A stretch of DNA of 64,000 nucleotides from Thermus oshimai DSM 12092 (GTDB lineage: Bacteria; Deinococcota; Deinococci; Deinococcales; Thermaceae), in assembly GCF_000373145.1 (NCBI RefSeq), contig NZ_KB890602.1, positions 190 to 64,189 of the forward strand, given 5' to 3'. Every line of letters begins with the position of its first letter. Position 1 is the stretch's first letter. This document shows positions 46,364 to 54,986 of this stretch, piece by piece. A model generated the notes under the pieces. The model did no database searches. It was not told where the DNA came from and saw nothing but the letters and a program-made list of their open reading frames with translations. A program made the position numbers and the translations under genes.

Positions 46364-47553
46364 GCCCCGGCCTTCTTGGGCGCGGGGATGCCCCCCGTGA
46401 GGAGGGTGTAGAGGGCGGCCAGGCTCACCATGGCCCCCGCCAGGAGGAAGACCTTGGGGGCCCCGATCTGGCCTTCCAAGGCCCCGCCCAGCATGGTGCC
46501 GGTGAGGACCGCCCCGTTCATCACCGCGCTGAAGGCGGCGAAGATCCGGCCCCGCATCTCCTGGGGGGTGTTGAGCTGGAGGATGGAGCGGGCGGGGACG
46601 ATGAAGGCGATGTTCGTAAGCCCCCCCAGGAAGAAGGCCACGAGCACCCAGAAGAAGACGGGGAAGACCCCCACCGAGGCCTCGAGGAGGCCAAAGGTGA
46701 GGAGGCCGTAGAGGAAGACCCGTTCGCGGGGCATCCGTTGGGTGAGCCAGGGGACCACCAGGGTGCCTAAGATGGCCCCCAGGGCCATGGCCGCCTCCAT
46801 GGCCCCAAACCCCGCCGCCCCCACCCCCAGCCACTTGAGGGCCAGGACCACCCCCAAAGCGGTCTCCACCGAGCCGAAGGCCGCGGCCATGAAGAGGGTG
46901 CCCACGGCGCGGCGGATGGCGGGGTGGCGCGCCAGGTGGCCTAGGCCCTCCTTCACCCGGGCGAAGAAGGGGAGGGCGGGCTTGGCCTTGGGCCTCAAAG
47001 GGGGGAGGCCCAGGAGGATGGCCCCCGAGAGGAGGTAGGTGAGGGCATCCAGATAGAAGGCGAAGGCCGGCCCCACCAGGGCCACCAGCGCCCCCGCGGC
47101 CCCCACGAAGAGCACCTCGGAGAGCCTTTCCGCAAGGAGGACCAGCCCGTTGGCCTCGTCCACCTCCTCTTCCGGGACCAGATCCGGGAGGGCGGCGTTT
47201 TGGATGGGGTCGTGGAGGTCCCGGAGAAGCTCGATGAGGAAGACCAAGAGGAGGAGAAAGGGGAGGCTCTTGGCGCCCAAAAGGGGGATGAGGGCCACCA
47301 GGGGGGCCCTTAGGAGGTCGGACCAGACGAGAAGGGTCTTCCGGTCCTGGGTGTCGGCCCAGGCGGAGAGGAGAGGGGAGAAGACCACCGTCCCAAGAAG
47401 CTGCACCCCCAGGGTGAGGGAGACCCAGAGGGCGTTTTCCGTGAGGAGGTAGACCAGGACCAGGAGGGCCACCCGGTGGACCTTGCTCCCCGCCTGGGAA
47501 ACCAGATAGGCCAGAATCAAACGAAAGAAGGCGGGATGCCGTAACGCTTTCAT
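46360..47553 (-). CDS. MFS transporter
   Basis: The 397-residue protein has about 12 hydrophobic segments and resembles the MFS exporter group often labelled enterobactin/macrolide exporter-like (RLILAYLVSQAGSKVHRVALL, VFSPLLSAWADTQDRKTLLV as motif A variant, FVGAAGALVALVGPAFAFYLDA). The substrate is unknown. TATACT (47564-47569, minus) lies ten bases before the ATG. The C-terminus shares CTAG with hemB. Confidence 0.88.
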   Translation of the reverse strand: MKALRHPAFFRLILAYLVSQAGSKVHRVALLVLVYLLTENALWVSLTLGVQLLGTVVFSPLLSAWADTQDRKTLLVWSDLLRAPLVALIPLLGAKSLPFLLLLVFLIELLRDLHDPIQNAALPDLVPEEEVDEANGLVLLAERLSEVLFVGAAGALVALVGPAFAFYLDALTYLLSGAILLGLPPLRPKAKPALPFFARVKEGLGHLARHPAIRRAVGTLFMAAAFGSVETALGVVLALKWLGVGAAGFGAMEAAMALGAILGTLVVPWLTQRMPRERVFLYGLLTFGLLEASVGVFPVFFWVLVAFFLGGLTNIAFIVPARSILQLNTPQEMRGRIFAAFSAVMNGAVLTGTMLGGALEGQIGAPKVFLLAGAMVSLAALYTLLTGGIPAPKKAGA

Positions 47554-47563
47554 ATTCCCGCCC

Positions 47564-47569
47564 AGTATA
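47564..47569 (-). promoter_or_regulatory. -10 box of the MFS gene
   Basis: TATACT on the minus strand sits in the 23-base gap after the 567-residue gene and leaves ten bases to the ATG. Confidence 0.5.
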
Positions 47570-47576
47570 GCAGACC

Positions 47577-49280
47577 TTAGGGCAGGACCAGGTACGCCAC
47601 CCGCCGCCCTTCCCGGGCGAGGACCAAGGTGCCCTCCCCGGTGCGGTAGACCAGGAGGTCGGCCACTTTTCTGGGAACCTCCGCCGCCTGGCCCACGTAG
47701 ACCGCGTCCTCCTTCAGCCTGAGGGAAAGCACGGTCTGGCCCACCCGGAGGGCCTGGGGCTCGGGGGTGAGGGCCAGGAGGTGGACCTCCCCGCCCAGGG
47801 TCTCCCGGGTGGGGGGACGGCGGCCCAGGTAGTCCTTGAGCGCGCCCGCCAGGGCCTCCGCCTCGCCCTTAAGCCCCAAAGCCTCCCCCACCTCCAGGAG
47901 GAAGGGGGCGGGGTCCTGGGGCCCGAGCCGCTTGAGGGTGAGCTCAAGCCCTTTTCGGGCGAAGTCCTGCAGGGCCTCGGGGGGGGCCTGGCGGTACTTC
48001 TCGGCCAGGGCGGGGCCGAAGGCCTCCGGGCGGAACTCCCCCTTGAGCCGGGCGGAAAGGGCCCTTAGGAGGCGGAGGTGGGCGTAGTCCCTCTCCGGGT
48101 CTAGGAGGAGGGCCAAAACCCGCCCCTCGGAGAGGAGCTCGTAGAGCCGGAGGCCGCTTCGGGCCTCGAGCCGAAGGTGGACCACCTCCCCCTCCCGCAC
48201 CGCAAAGACCTCGAGGTCCTCAAAGGGGAGGAGGAGGGTGTCCTCCAGGACCCGGTCCTCCCCCCCAAGCCCCAGGTGCCAGGCCCCTTCCGCCTGGGCC
48301 AGGGTGAGGACCAAAGGCCCGATCTGGACGCGCCCCGGGCGGAGGGGGAGGGTGGCCAGGTTCTCCTCCACCACCCCCACTTCCGGCACCCGGGGCCAGG
48401 GGGTGTCCCCCTGGGGGGTGGGGAGGAGGGCGAGGAGGGCTAGGACCTTTTCCATGGCCACCCGGAAACGCCCCCTTTCCTCTTCCAAGAGGAGTTCCCT
48501 TCGCCTTTCCTCCTGGGCTTCCCGCCTAAGGCGCTCCTCCAGGCGGGCGATCTCGGCCTCCGTGGCCCCCAGGTGCCGGGCCTCCTCCAGGGCCCTTCTG
48601 AGGGCCAGGAGGTCCCGCTTGGGGGGGAGGCCGTAGGCCCCGTCCCACTCCAGGATGCGCATGAGGAAGCGGCGGAGGTAGGGCCGGGTTTCCTCTGGGG
48701 GGAGGGGGAGGTGCTGGGGGAGGTGGAGGGCGGTTTCCAGAAACTCCAGGAGGAGGGCCTCGGCCACCTTGGGGTCGTCCAGGTCCACCAGGGTGTCGGA
48801 AAGGGAGGGGATGGGGTGGGTGGGGGCAAAGCGGGAGAGGTTGAAGTCCCGCTTGAACTCGGGTTTTTCCTTGTATTCCAGGAAGTTCTGCAGGAAAGCG
48901 TGGACGAGCCGAAGCTCCTCCCGCCTTCCCGCGAGGAGCTCCTTGGCCCGCACCCGGACTTCGCGCTCCGTGAGGAGCCGCCACACCTTGAGGGCCAGGG
49001 CCTTCAGGGGGCTTTCCTCCCCCTTGGGGGGCTCCAGGGGCACGGCCTCCAGGGTGGGGAGCTCCGGGGGAGGAGGCGGGGCCGCCTCCCTCTGGCGCAG
49101 GGCCCGGTAGCGGGCGTCCGCCTGGCGGAAGCGCTTGGCCAAGGGCCCTGGAAGGCGGGCCTGGGCCAGGAAGGCGCGGAGCTTCAACAAGGCCCCCTTC
49201 CCCCCCTTGGGGGTGCGGCCTGAGAGGAGGTCCTCCACCCGGTACTCGTAGAGGTCCACCAGGTCGGCGAGGTGCTCCAC
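47577..49280 (-). CDS. Large soluble orphan protein divergent from PP2C
   Basis: The 567-residue product has no signal, membrane helix or catalytic motif that I recognise. The N-terminal ~100 residues are helical and basic, followed by a proline-rich hinge (residues ~67-85), long helices, a charged coiled-coil-like stretch (~225-285, rich in Glu and Arg) and beta-rich modules with RVQIGPLVLTLAQAEGAWHLGL and, at the end, VGQTVLSLRLKEDAVYVGQ. The two beta modules look alike and may be repeats. The GTG start has TAGGAT at leaderless spacing. It faces the kinase island and may act with it. Confidence 0.7.
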   Translation of the reverse strand: MEHLADLVDLYEYRVEDLLSGRTPKGGKGALLKLRAFLAQARLPGPLAKRFRQADARYRALRQREAAPPPPPELPTLEAVPLEPPKGEESPLKALALKVWRLLTEREVRVRAKELLAGRREELRLVHAFLQNFLEYKEKPEFKRDFNLSRFAPTHPIPSLSDTLVDLDDPKVAEALLLEFLETALHLPQHLPLPPEETRPYLRRFLMRILEWDGAYGLPPKRDLLALRRALEEARHLGATEAEIARLEERLRREAQEERRRELLLEEERGRFRVAMEKVLALLALLPTPQGDTPWPRVPEVGVVEENLATLPLRPGRVQIGPLVLTLAQAEGAWHLGLGGEDRVLEDTLLLPFEDLEVFAVREGEVVHLRLEARSGLRLYELLSEGRVLALLLDPERDYAHLRLLRALSARLKGEFRPEAFGPALAEKYRQAPPEALQDFARKGLELTLKRLGPQDPAPFLLEVGEALGLKGEAEALAGALKDYLGRRPPTRETLGGEVHLLALTPEPQALRVGQTVLSLRLKEDAVYVGQAAEVPRKVADLLVYRTGEGTLVLAREGRRVAYLVLP

Positions 49281-49286
49281 CCTTTC

Positions 49287-49296
49287 ATCCTATAAT
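49287..49296. promoter_or_regulatory. Overlapping divergent -10 boxes (orphan / PP2C)
   Basis: ATCCTATAAT holds TAGGAT on the minus strand (49287-49292), six bases before GTG 49280, and TATAAT on the plus strand (49291-49296), seven bases before ATG 49304. The ATG inside TATAATG at 49295 is part of the promoter and not the real start. Confidence 0.65.
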
Positions 49297-49303
49297 GGGC
49301 CTG

Positions 49304-50059
49304 ATGCGCCTTGCGCCCCGCCTGGTCCTGGCCGCGGTGTCCCACGTGGGCCGTCGGCAGAACAACGAGGACTTCCACCGCATCCTGCGCTACGAGGTGC
49401 CCCCGGGGAACCTCCTCCTCCTGGCGGTGGCCGACGGGATGGGGGGCCTCGAGGCCGGGGAGTGGGCCAGCAAGGTGGCCATAGAGGCCCTAAGCGAGGC
49501 GGTGAAGGCCTACGCGGAGCACCTGAAAAGCGGCCGGCCTGCGGTGGGCCTGGACCGGGTGATGGAGAAGGCCTTCCTCCTGGCCCAGCGCCGGGTGGAG
49601 AAGGAGGCCGCGGCCAAGGGGCGGGGGGGGATGGGCACCACCCTCACCGCCTTCCTCTACGCGGACTGGCTGAAGGAAGGGGTGGTGGGCCACATCGGGG
49701 ATTCCCGGGCCTACCTCTTCACCCCAAAGGGGCTGAAGCGCCTCACGGAGGACCACTCCTGGGTGGCGGAGCGGCTTAAGGAAGGGGTCCTGACCCCCAC
49801 GGAGGCGGAGCGCCACCCCTACCGCCACGTCCTCACCCGGGCCCTGGGGCTTCCCGAGGCCCGGTTTGACCTCATCCCCGTGCGCCTCATGCCGGGGGAG
49901 GGGGTGGTGCTGGCCACGGACGGCCTTTACGGTCTGGTGCCCGAGGCGGAGTGGCGGCTGGGCCGGGACCTGCAGGCGGGCCTCGAGGCCCTCCTCTCGG
50001 AGGCCCTGCGCCGCGGCGGCGACGACAACATCACCGCCGTGGCCCTGAGGGTGGAGTGA
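49304..50059 (+). CDS. PP2C-family protein phosphatase
   Basis: It removes phosphate from Ser/Thr residues and is the natural antagonist of the next kinase. The 251 residues carry the PP2C metal motifs: RQNNEDFHRI, VADGMGGLEAGEWASKVA, GMGTTLTAFLYADWLKEGVVGHIGDSRAYLF, LTEDHSW, LATDGLYGL and GGDDNITAVALRV. I chose ATG 49304, since the upstream ATG 49295 lies inside the -10 box; the protein then starts MRLAPRLVLAAVSHVG. It overlaps the kinase start by one base. Confidence 0.95.
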   Translation: MRLAPRLVLAAVSHVGRRQNNEDFHRILRYEVPPGNLLLLAVADGMGGLEAGEWASKVAIEALSEAVKAYAEHLKSGRPAVGLDRVMEKAFLLAQRRVEKEAAAKGRGGMGTTLTAFLYADWLKEGVVGHIGDSRAYLFTPKGLKRLTEDHSWVAERLKEGVLTPTEAERHPYRHVLTRALGLPEARFDLIPVRLMPGEGVVLATDGLYGLVPEAEWRLGRDLQAGLEALLSEALRRGGDDNITAVALRVE

Positions 50060-52026
50060 TGCACCTCCTTTTGGCCTTTCTCCTCGTCCTCCTCACCGCC
50101 GCCTTGGCGGTGCGCCTCCCCCCCTTCCCCCTCTTCCTCCTCCTCTCCCTCCTTTCCGGGGGGGCCTGGGTCCTGGGGGCGAGGCTCGAGGCCCTCCTCC
50201 CCGCCCTGGCCCTTCCTTTGGGCTTCCTCCTCGCCCCCCGCCTTCTCCTCCCCCGGAGGAGGCGGACCAAGGCCAAGGCCAAATCCCCCCGCCGGGAAAA
50301 GCGGCCCACGGGCGCGTCCGAGGAGACCCAGCCCCTTTCGGAGCGCTACGAGATCCTGGAGAAGGTGGGGATCGGGGGGATGGCCACGGTCTACAAGGCC
50401 AAGGACAGGAAGACCGGCCGCCTGGTGGCCCTCAAGGTTCCCCAGGAGCGCTTCGTGGGCGATCCCCGCTTCGTGCGCCGCTTCCACCGGGAGGCGGAGG
50501 TTCTGGCCCGCATGGACCACCCCAACATCGTCAAGGTCTACGACCACGGCCAGCTGGACGGGGTGCACTACATCGCCATGGAGTTCCTGGAGGGGGAGGG
50601 GCTGGACAAGCTCATTGAGGAACGGCGCCTCACCCTCCGCCAGGCCGCGGCCATCCTGGCCCGGGTGGCGGACGCCCTAAAGCACATCCACGCCCAGGGC
50701 ATCGTCCACCGGGACATCAAGCCGGGAAACATCATGGTCCTGAAGGGGGCCCTCAAGGAGGACGGGGTGGACCCCCGGGGGGTCCGGCTCATGGACTTCG
50801 GCATCGCCGCGGGCAAGGTCCTGACCCGGCTCACCATCACCGGGGCCCGCATCGGCACCCCCGTCTACATGAGCCCGGAGCAGGCCAAGGGGCAGAAGCT
50901 GGACCACCGTTCGGACATCTACTCCCTGGGCATCGTCCTCTACGAGGCCCTCACCGGCCAGCCCCCCTTCACCGGGGGGTACGAGACGGTGATCCACCAG
51001 CAGATCTTCCAGATGCCCACCCCCCCCAAGCAGCTCCGCCCGGAGATCCCCCAGGGCCTTTCCGACCTGGTCCTCAGGATGCTGGAGAAAGACCCCGCCA
51101 AAAGGCCCCCTCTGGAGGAGGTCATCGCCCTCCTGGAGGGCCCCTGGGAGGAGGAGAAGGGCCTGCCCCAGCCCCACTACCTCCTGGTGGCCGTGGAGGC
51201 CAAGAAGGGCACGGTGCGCCTCCTGAGCCTCGAGGGCACCCCGGCCCGGATGCTCTCCGGCATCGGCTCCGCCCCCGGCCACTTCTCCGCCCCGCCCCTG
51301 GCGGTGGCCGCGGACGGGGAGGGCGGGATCTGGGTGGCGGTCTTTGAGCACGGCTCCAAGCTCCTCCACCGCTTCTCCCCCGAGGGGAAGCTCCTCCTCT
51401 CCGCGGGGCCCTACGGGATGAAGCCCGGGGAGCTCCTCTTCCCCGTGGGGCTGGCCTTTGCCGGAGGGAGCCTTTTCGTGCTGGACGGGGAGACGGCCAC
51501 CATCACCCGCTTCGCCCAGGACGGCACCTACCTGGCCCGCTTCGGGGGGCAGGGGCCGGGGCGGGGCACCTTCCAAGACCCCAAGGCCCTGGTGGCCACC
51601 CGGGAGCACCTCTTCGTCCTGGACTACGGCAACCGGCAGGTGCAGCGCCTCACCTTAGAGGGCCAGTACCTCTCCCGCTACGCCTTCCGCAAGGGCCGGG
51701 AGAGCCAGGAGCTGAGGCTCCTCGGGGGGGTGGGGGCGGAGGGGGAGAGGCTCTACCTCGCGGACCTCGAGGCCCAGAAGATCCGCGTTCTAGACCTCTC
51801 GGGCACGCTCCTCTTCTCCTACGACCTCCCCCGGGAGGAAGGGGAGGACCCCATGGCCCTGGTGGACCTCCTCCCCTGGCAGGGGGTGCTCTACCTGGCC
51901 CGCAGGGGGGGGCAGAGGATCCACCGCCTGGCCCTGCCCAAAGGGGAGCCCCTGCCCCCCCTTCCCGTCTACGCCCCCCTTAGGGGCCTCGCCCTCTTCC
52001 AGACGGGGGTTTTGGCCAAGGCATGA
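50059..52026 (+). CDS. Membrane Ser/Thr kinase with NHL-like beta-propeller
   Basis: The 655 residues comprise two N-terminal membrane helices (residues ~2-62), a basic linker, a Hanks-type kinase (~95-370) and a C-terminal beta-propeller (~380-655). Kinase motifs are intact: VGIGGMATVYKA, VALKV, HRDIKPGNIMVL, LMDFGIA and MSPEQ. The propeller holds NHL-like repeats such as LFVLDYGNRQVQRLTLEGQ. With no second membrane span after the kinase, the propeller should be cytoplasmic, unlike PASTA or extracellular sensor kinases. It overlaps the response regulator by four bases. Confidence 0.9.
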   Translation: MHLLLAFLLVLLTAALAVRLPPFPLFLLLSLLSGGAWVLGARLEALLPALALPLGFLLAPRLLLPRRRRTKAKAKSPRREKRPTGASEETQPLSERYEILEKVGIGGMATVYKAKDRKTGRLVALKVPQERFVGDPRFVRRFHREAEVLARMDHPNIVKVYDHGQLDGVHYIAMEFLEGEGLDKLIEERRLTLRQAAAILARVADALKHIHAQGIVHRDIKPGNIMVLKGALKEDGVDPRGVRLMDFGIAAGKVLTRLTITGARIGTPVYMSPEQAKGQKLDHRSDIYSLGIVLYEALTGQPPFTGGYETVIHQQIFQMPTPPKQLRPEIPQGLSDLVLRMLEKDPAKRPPLEEVIALLEGPWEEEKGLPQPHYLLVAVEAKKGTVRLLSLEGTPARMLSGIGSAPGHFSAPPLAVAADGEGGIWVAVFEHGSKLLHRFSPEGKLLLSAGPYGMKPGELLFPVGLAFAGGSLFVLDGETATITRFAQDGTYLARFGGQGPGRGTFQDPKALVATREHLFVLDYGNRQVQRLTLEGQYLSRYAFRKGRESQELRLLGGVGAEGERLYLADLEAQKIRVLDLSGTLLFSYDLPREEGEDPMALVDLLPWQGVLYLARRGGQRIHRLALPKGEPLPPLPVYAPLRGLALFQTGVLAKA

Positions 52027-52673
52027 GGGTGCTGGTGGTGGAGGACGACCCTGGGGTGCGGGAGGCCCTCCTCCTGGGCCTCGGCCTGGAGGGCCACGAG
52101 GTGCGGGCCACGGAACACCCCCAGGAGGCCCTGGACCTCCTCCCCTGGGCGGAGGTGGTGGTTTTGGACATCCTCCTCCCGGAAGGGGACGGGTTTGGCC
52201 TCCTGAAGGAGATCCGCTCCCGCTCCTCCGTGCCCGTGCTCATGCTCACCGCCCTGGACGCGGTGGAGTGGCGGGTGAAGGGCCTGAAGGAGGGGGCGGA
52301 CGACTACCTGGTGAAGCCCTACAGCCTGGCGGAGCTCCTCGCCCGCCTCGAGGCCCTCCACCGCCGCGCGGGGCGGAGGGAGGAGGTCTTGGCCTACGCC
52401 GACCTCCGCCTCTACCCCAAGCGGATGGAGGCCTACCGGGGGGAGAGGCGCCTCGCCCTTTCCCCCAAGGCCTTCCTCCTTCTGAAGGCCTTCCTGGAGG
52501 CCCCGGGGGAGGTCCTCTCCAAGGAGGCCCTCATGCTCAAGGTCTGGGGGGAGGAGGTGGAGCCCGCCACCCTCGAGGTCCACCTCTCCCAGCTCCGGAA
52601 GGCCCTGGGGGAACCGAACCCCATCCAGACGGTGCGCGGCTATGGCTACCGGCTTCAGGACCCTACGGGCTAG
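52023..52673 (+). CDS. OmpR-type response regulator
   Basis: A receiver domain (E7-D8-D9, phospho-acceptor D49 in VVVLDILLPEGDG, K98 in DDYLVKPYS) is followed by a winged-helix DNA-binding domain (LSPKAFLLLKAFLEAPGEV ... TVRGYGYRLQ). The 216 residues are normal for this class. The partner is the histidine kinase downstream (32-base overlap), and coupling with the Ser/Thr kinase upstream (ATGA) suggests cross-talk between phosphorylation systems. Confidence 0.95.
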   Translation: MRVLVVEDDPGVREALLLGLGLEGHEVRATEHPQEALDLLPWAEVVVLDILLPEGDGFGLLKEIRSRSSVPVLMLTALDAVEWRVKGLKEGADDYLVKPYSLAELLARLEALHRRAGRREEVLAYADLRLYPKRMEAYRGERRLALSPKAFLLLKAFLEAPGEVLSKEALMLKVWGEEVEPATLEVHLSQLRKALGEPNPIQTVRGYGYRLQDPTG

Positions 52674-53946
52674 GCTCCTCCTTCTCCTCCTCCTCTCCCT
52701 CCTCCTCCTGGCCTTTCCCCTGGCCCTCCTCACCGCCAAGGAGGCGGAAAAGGCGGCCAGCGAGGACCTGAGGCGGGCCCTTCTCGCCCGCCTTTTCCTC
52801 CTCAAGGAGGAGGGCCCCGGGGAGGAGGAGGCCCTTCTCGCGGAGCTCCTCCGCCTGGCCCAGACCTTTGGGGGCGGGGTGGGGTTCGTGGTGGGGGAGG
52901 GGGTGCGCTACACCGACCTAAGCCCCCCGCCCCTCCCCGAGGCCCTGTTCCAAGCCTTGGGGGAAGGGCGGCCCTACCAGGGGGTGCACGCGGGGGGCGT
53001 GGCCGTGGCCCTGCCCCGGGGGGAGGGGGGGTTCGGCCTCTGGGTGCCCCTGGAGGGGGTGGCGGGGCTTGGGCGGAGGCTCCTCCTCCTTTGGGCCACC
53101 TGGGGGGGCGGGGTGCTCCTCCTGGTCTTCCTCCTCGGGGTTTTGGGCCTGCGCCTGGCCCTAAGGCCCCTGGAGGGGCTGGCCCGGGAGCTTGCCCGCC
53201 GCTCCCCTCAGGACCTAAGCCCCCTCCCGCCTCCAGGGATAGAGGAGCTCCGCCCCGTGGTGGAGGCCCTAAACCGCCTCTTCCGGGAGGCGGACCGGCT
53301 CCTAAAGGAGCTTTCCGAGAAGGAGGCCCTTTCCCGGCGCTTCGCCCAGCACGCCTCCCACGAGCTCCGCACCCCCTTAGCCGCCCTCAAGGGGCACCTG
53401 GAGATCCTGAGGCGCCACCCCGGCGAGCCCCGGGCCCTGGAGGGGGCCTTAAGGGCGCTGGAGCGGATGGAAGGGGTGCTGGGGGGCCTTTTGCGCCTGG
53501 TGCGCCTCGAGGCCACCCCCCCCAGGCGGGTGCCCCTGGACCTCCGGGCCTTCCTGGAGGGCTTCGGCCTGGAGGTGGAGGGGGAGGGGCGGGCCTTCGC
53601 GGACCCCGACCTCCTGGCCCTGGCGGTGGAGAACGTCCTGGAAAACGCCCGCCGCCACGGGGCCCTGCCGGTGCGGGCCTTTTTGGAGGAGGACGAGGGA
53701 GGGGTTTGGATCCGCCTCCTAGACTCCGGCCCGGGGTTTCCCGAACCCCTTCTCCCCCAGGCCTTCCAGCCCTTCGCCCACGGGGGGCGGGGGACGGGGC
53801 TCGGCCTCGCCCTGGTGGCCGCGGTGGCCCGGGCCCACGGGGGGCGGGCGGTGGCGGAGAACCGGGGTGGGGCCCTGGTGGGCCTCCACCTGCCTTTAGG
53901 TTCGCTTAAGGAGGCCCCCGGTGCGCCCTTTGGGGAGGTGGGCTAG
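52642..53946 (+). CDS. Sensor histidine kinase
   Basis: The 434-residue protein has two membrane segments (residues ~12-30 and ~145-172) bracketing a ~110-residue extracytoplasmic sensor, then a short HAMP-like linker, the H box QHASHELRTPLAALKGHLE (H240), N box VENVLENARRHG, G1 LLDSGPGFPEP and G2 GRGTGLGLALVAAVA. It should phosphorylate the response regulator. ATG 52642 lies inside the regulator gene and gives a basic N-terminus before the first helix. Confidence 0.93.
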   Translation: MATGFRTLRARLLLLLLLSLLLLAFPLALLTAKEAEKAASEDLRRALLARLFLLKEEGPGEEEALLAELLRLAQTFGGGVGFVVGEGVRYTDLSPPPLPEALFQALGEGRPYQGVHAGGVAVALPRGEGGFGLWVPLEGVAGLGRRLLLLWATWGGGVLLLVFLLGVLGLRLALRPLEGLARELARRSPQDLSPLPPPGIEELRPVVEALNRLFREADRLLKELSEKEALSRRFAQHASHELRTPLAALKGHLEILRRHPGEPRALEGALRALERMEGVLGGLLRLVRLEATPPRRVPLDLRAFLEGFGLEVEGEGRAFADPDLLALAVENVLENARRHGALPVRAFLEEDEGGVWIRLLDSGPGFPEPLLPQAFQPFAHGGRGTGLGLALVAAVARAHGGRAVAENRGGALVGLHLPLGSLKEAPGAPFGEVG

Positions 53947-53969
53947 CCTGGGGCCTGGAGGTGATGGGA

Positions 53970-54542
53970 ATGCGGAACGCGTTAGCCGCGCTTCTCCTAC
54001 TGGCGGGCCTGGCCGTGGCCCAAGGGACGGGCGTGGACTACCGGCAGGCGGCCCTTGCGGCGGGGCTCCTCGCCCGGCTCCAGACCGTGGAAAAGAGCGT
54101 CCAAGGGGAGGAGAAGCTCCTCACCTGGGCCAAGACGCTAAAGGGGCGGGCGGAGCAGGCCTACGCCCAGGGGGCCCACTTCAAGGCGGCCCGGGAGGCC
54201 CAGGCGGCCCTCCTCCTCTTCCGGGCGGCTTCCGCTCCTACGGAGGCCCAGAAGGCTCAGGTGGGCCGGGGCCCCAAGGGCCGGTGGGACCACCGGGGCC
54301 TGGGCTTTAGGGATGGGCGCTTCCGGATGCACCGCTTCCCCCAGGCCCCCGCGCCGGGGATGAGGGGCGGGCCCGCCCTGGTGGACCGGGCGGAGAAGGA
54401 GCTGGCCTACTACCGGGGCCAAGACCCCCTGGTGAAGGACCTCATCGCCGAGGCCAAGGCTAGGCTGGAGAAGGAGCCCGTGAAAGCGGCCCTCCTGGCC
54501 CGGGCGGCCTTGGCCCTCATCTCCGCCGAGCGCGGGTTCTAG
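53970..54542 (+). CDS. Exported helical protein, unknown
   Basis: The 190 residues start MRNALAALLLLAGLAVAQG, a signal peptide cleaved near AVA. The mature region is alpha-helical with Ala-rich repeats (LLARLQTVEKSVQGEEKLL, EAKARLEKEPVKAALLARAAL) and a Gly/Arg-rich middle (GPKGRWDHRGLGFRDGRF). I recognise no family. ATG 53970 has GGAGGTG six bases upstream; two nearer starts at 53961 and 53964 are poorer. It follows the histidine kinase by 23 bases and may be a target or partner of the signalling island. Confidence 0.65.
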   Translation: MRNALAALLLLAGLAVAQGTGVDYRQAALAAGLLARLQTVEKSVQGEEKLLTWAKTLKGRAEQAYAQGAHFKAAREAQAALLLFRAASAPTEAQKAQVGRGPKGRWDHRGLGFRDGRFRMHRFPQAPAPGMRGGPALVDRAEKELAYYRGQDPLVKDLIAEAKARLEKEPVKAALLARAALALISAERGF

Positions 54543-54566
54543 GAGGGTAGGGGAGGGGGAAGGGTC

Positions 54567-54974
54567 ATGCGCGCTTGGGCCTTCCTCCTCCCCTTCCTCC
54601 TCTTGGCCCCCCCGGCCTTCGGCCAGGGGCCTGGCGAGGTCCTCGCCCGCTGCGCCCTGCTCCTTAAGGGCCTCGAGGTCCAGGCCCTCTACCGGGAGGA
54701 GGGAGTAACCCTGGCCCTCCTGGGCCGGGGGCGGCCCTACCTCCTCCTGGCCCTGGAGGGGGGCCGGCCCCTGCCCTACGCGGGCCCCTTGCGGGGGCGG
54801 CCCCTGGGCCGGAGGCCCCTCCCCTTCCTCCCCGAGCTCACCCTGGCCCGGCGGGTCCTCCTCCTGGAGGGGGAGTACCGCTGTTTGGTCCTCCACCGGG
54901 GCCGGGTGGTGGGGGTGTTGCGCCTGGACCCCTCCCTGGAGCCCATTCCCTTAGAGCCCCCTCCTGGCCCTTAA
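54567..54974 (+). CDS. Small exported protein, unknown
   Basis: The 135 residues have a signal peptide (MRAWAFLLPFLLLAPPAFGQG) and a short mature domain rich in Leu, Arg and Gly with two cysteines (ARCALLLKG and EYRCLVLHRG) that could form a disulfide. No family is recognised. It lies between the exported helical protein and addB, with GGGGGAAGGG upstream of ATG 54567. It probably belongs to the same transcription unit as the kinases. Confidence 0.6.
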   Translation: MRAWAFLLPFLLLAPPAFGQGPGEVLARCALLLKGLEVQALYREEGVTLALLGRGRPYLLLALEGGRPLPYAGPLRGRPLGRRPLPFLPELTLARRVLLLEGEYRCLVLHRGRVVGVLRLDPSLEPIPLEPPPGP

Positions 54975-54977
54975 GAT
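54972..54977 (+). promoter_or_regulatory. Possible -10 box of addB
   Basis: TAAGAT overlaps the stop of the preceding gene and lies nine bases before ATG 54987, so addAB could have its own start site. Confidence 0.35.
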
Positions 54978-54986
54978 GGGGCCTAT

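Noticed and set aside
49295-49303. Upstream ATG for the PP2C gene
   Set aside because: It is embedded in the TATAAT box, so it should not be in the transcript.
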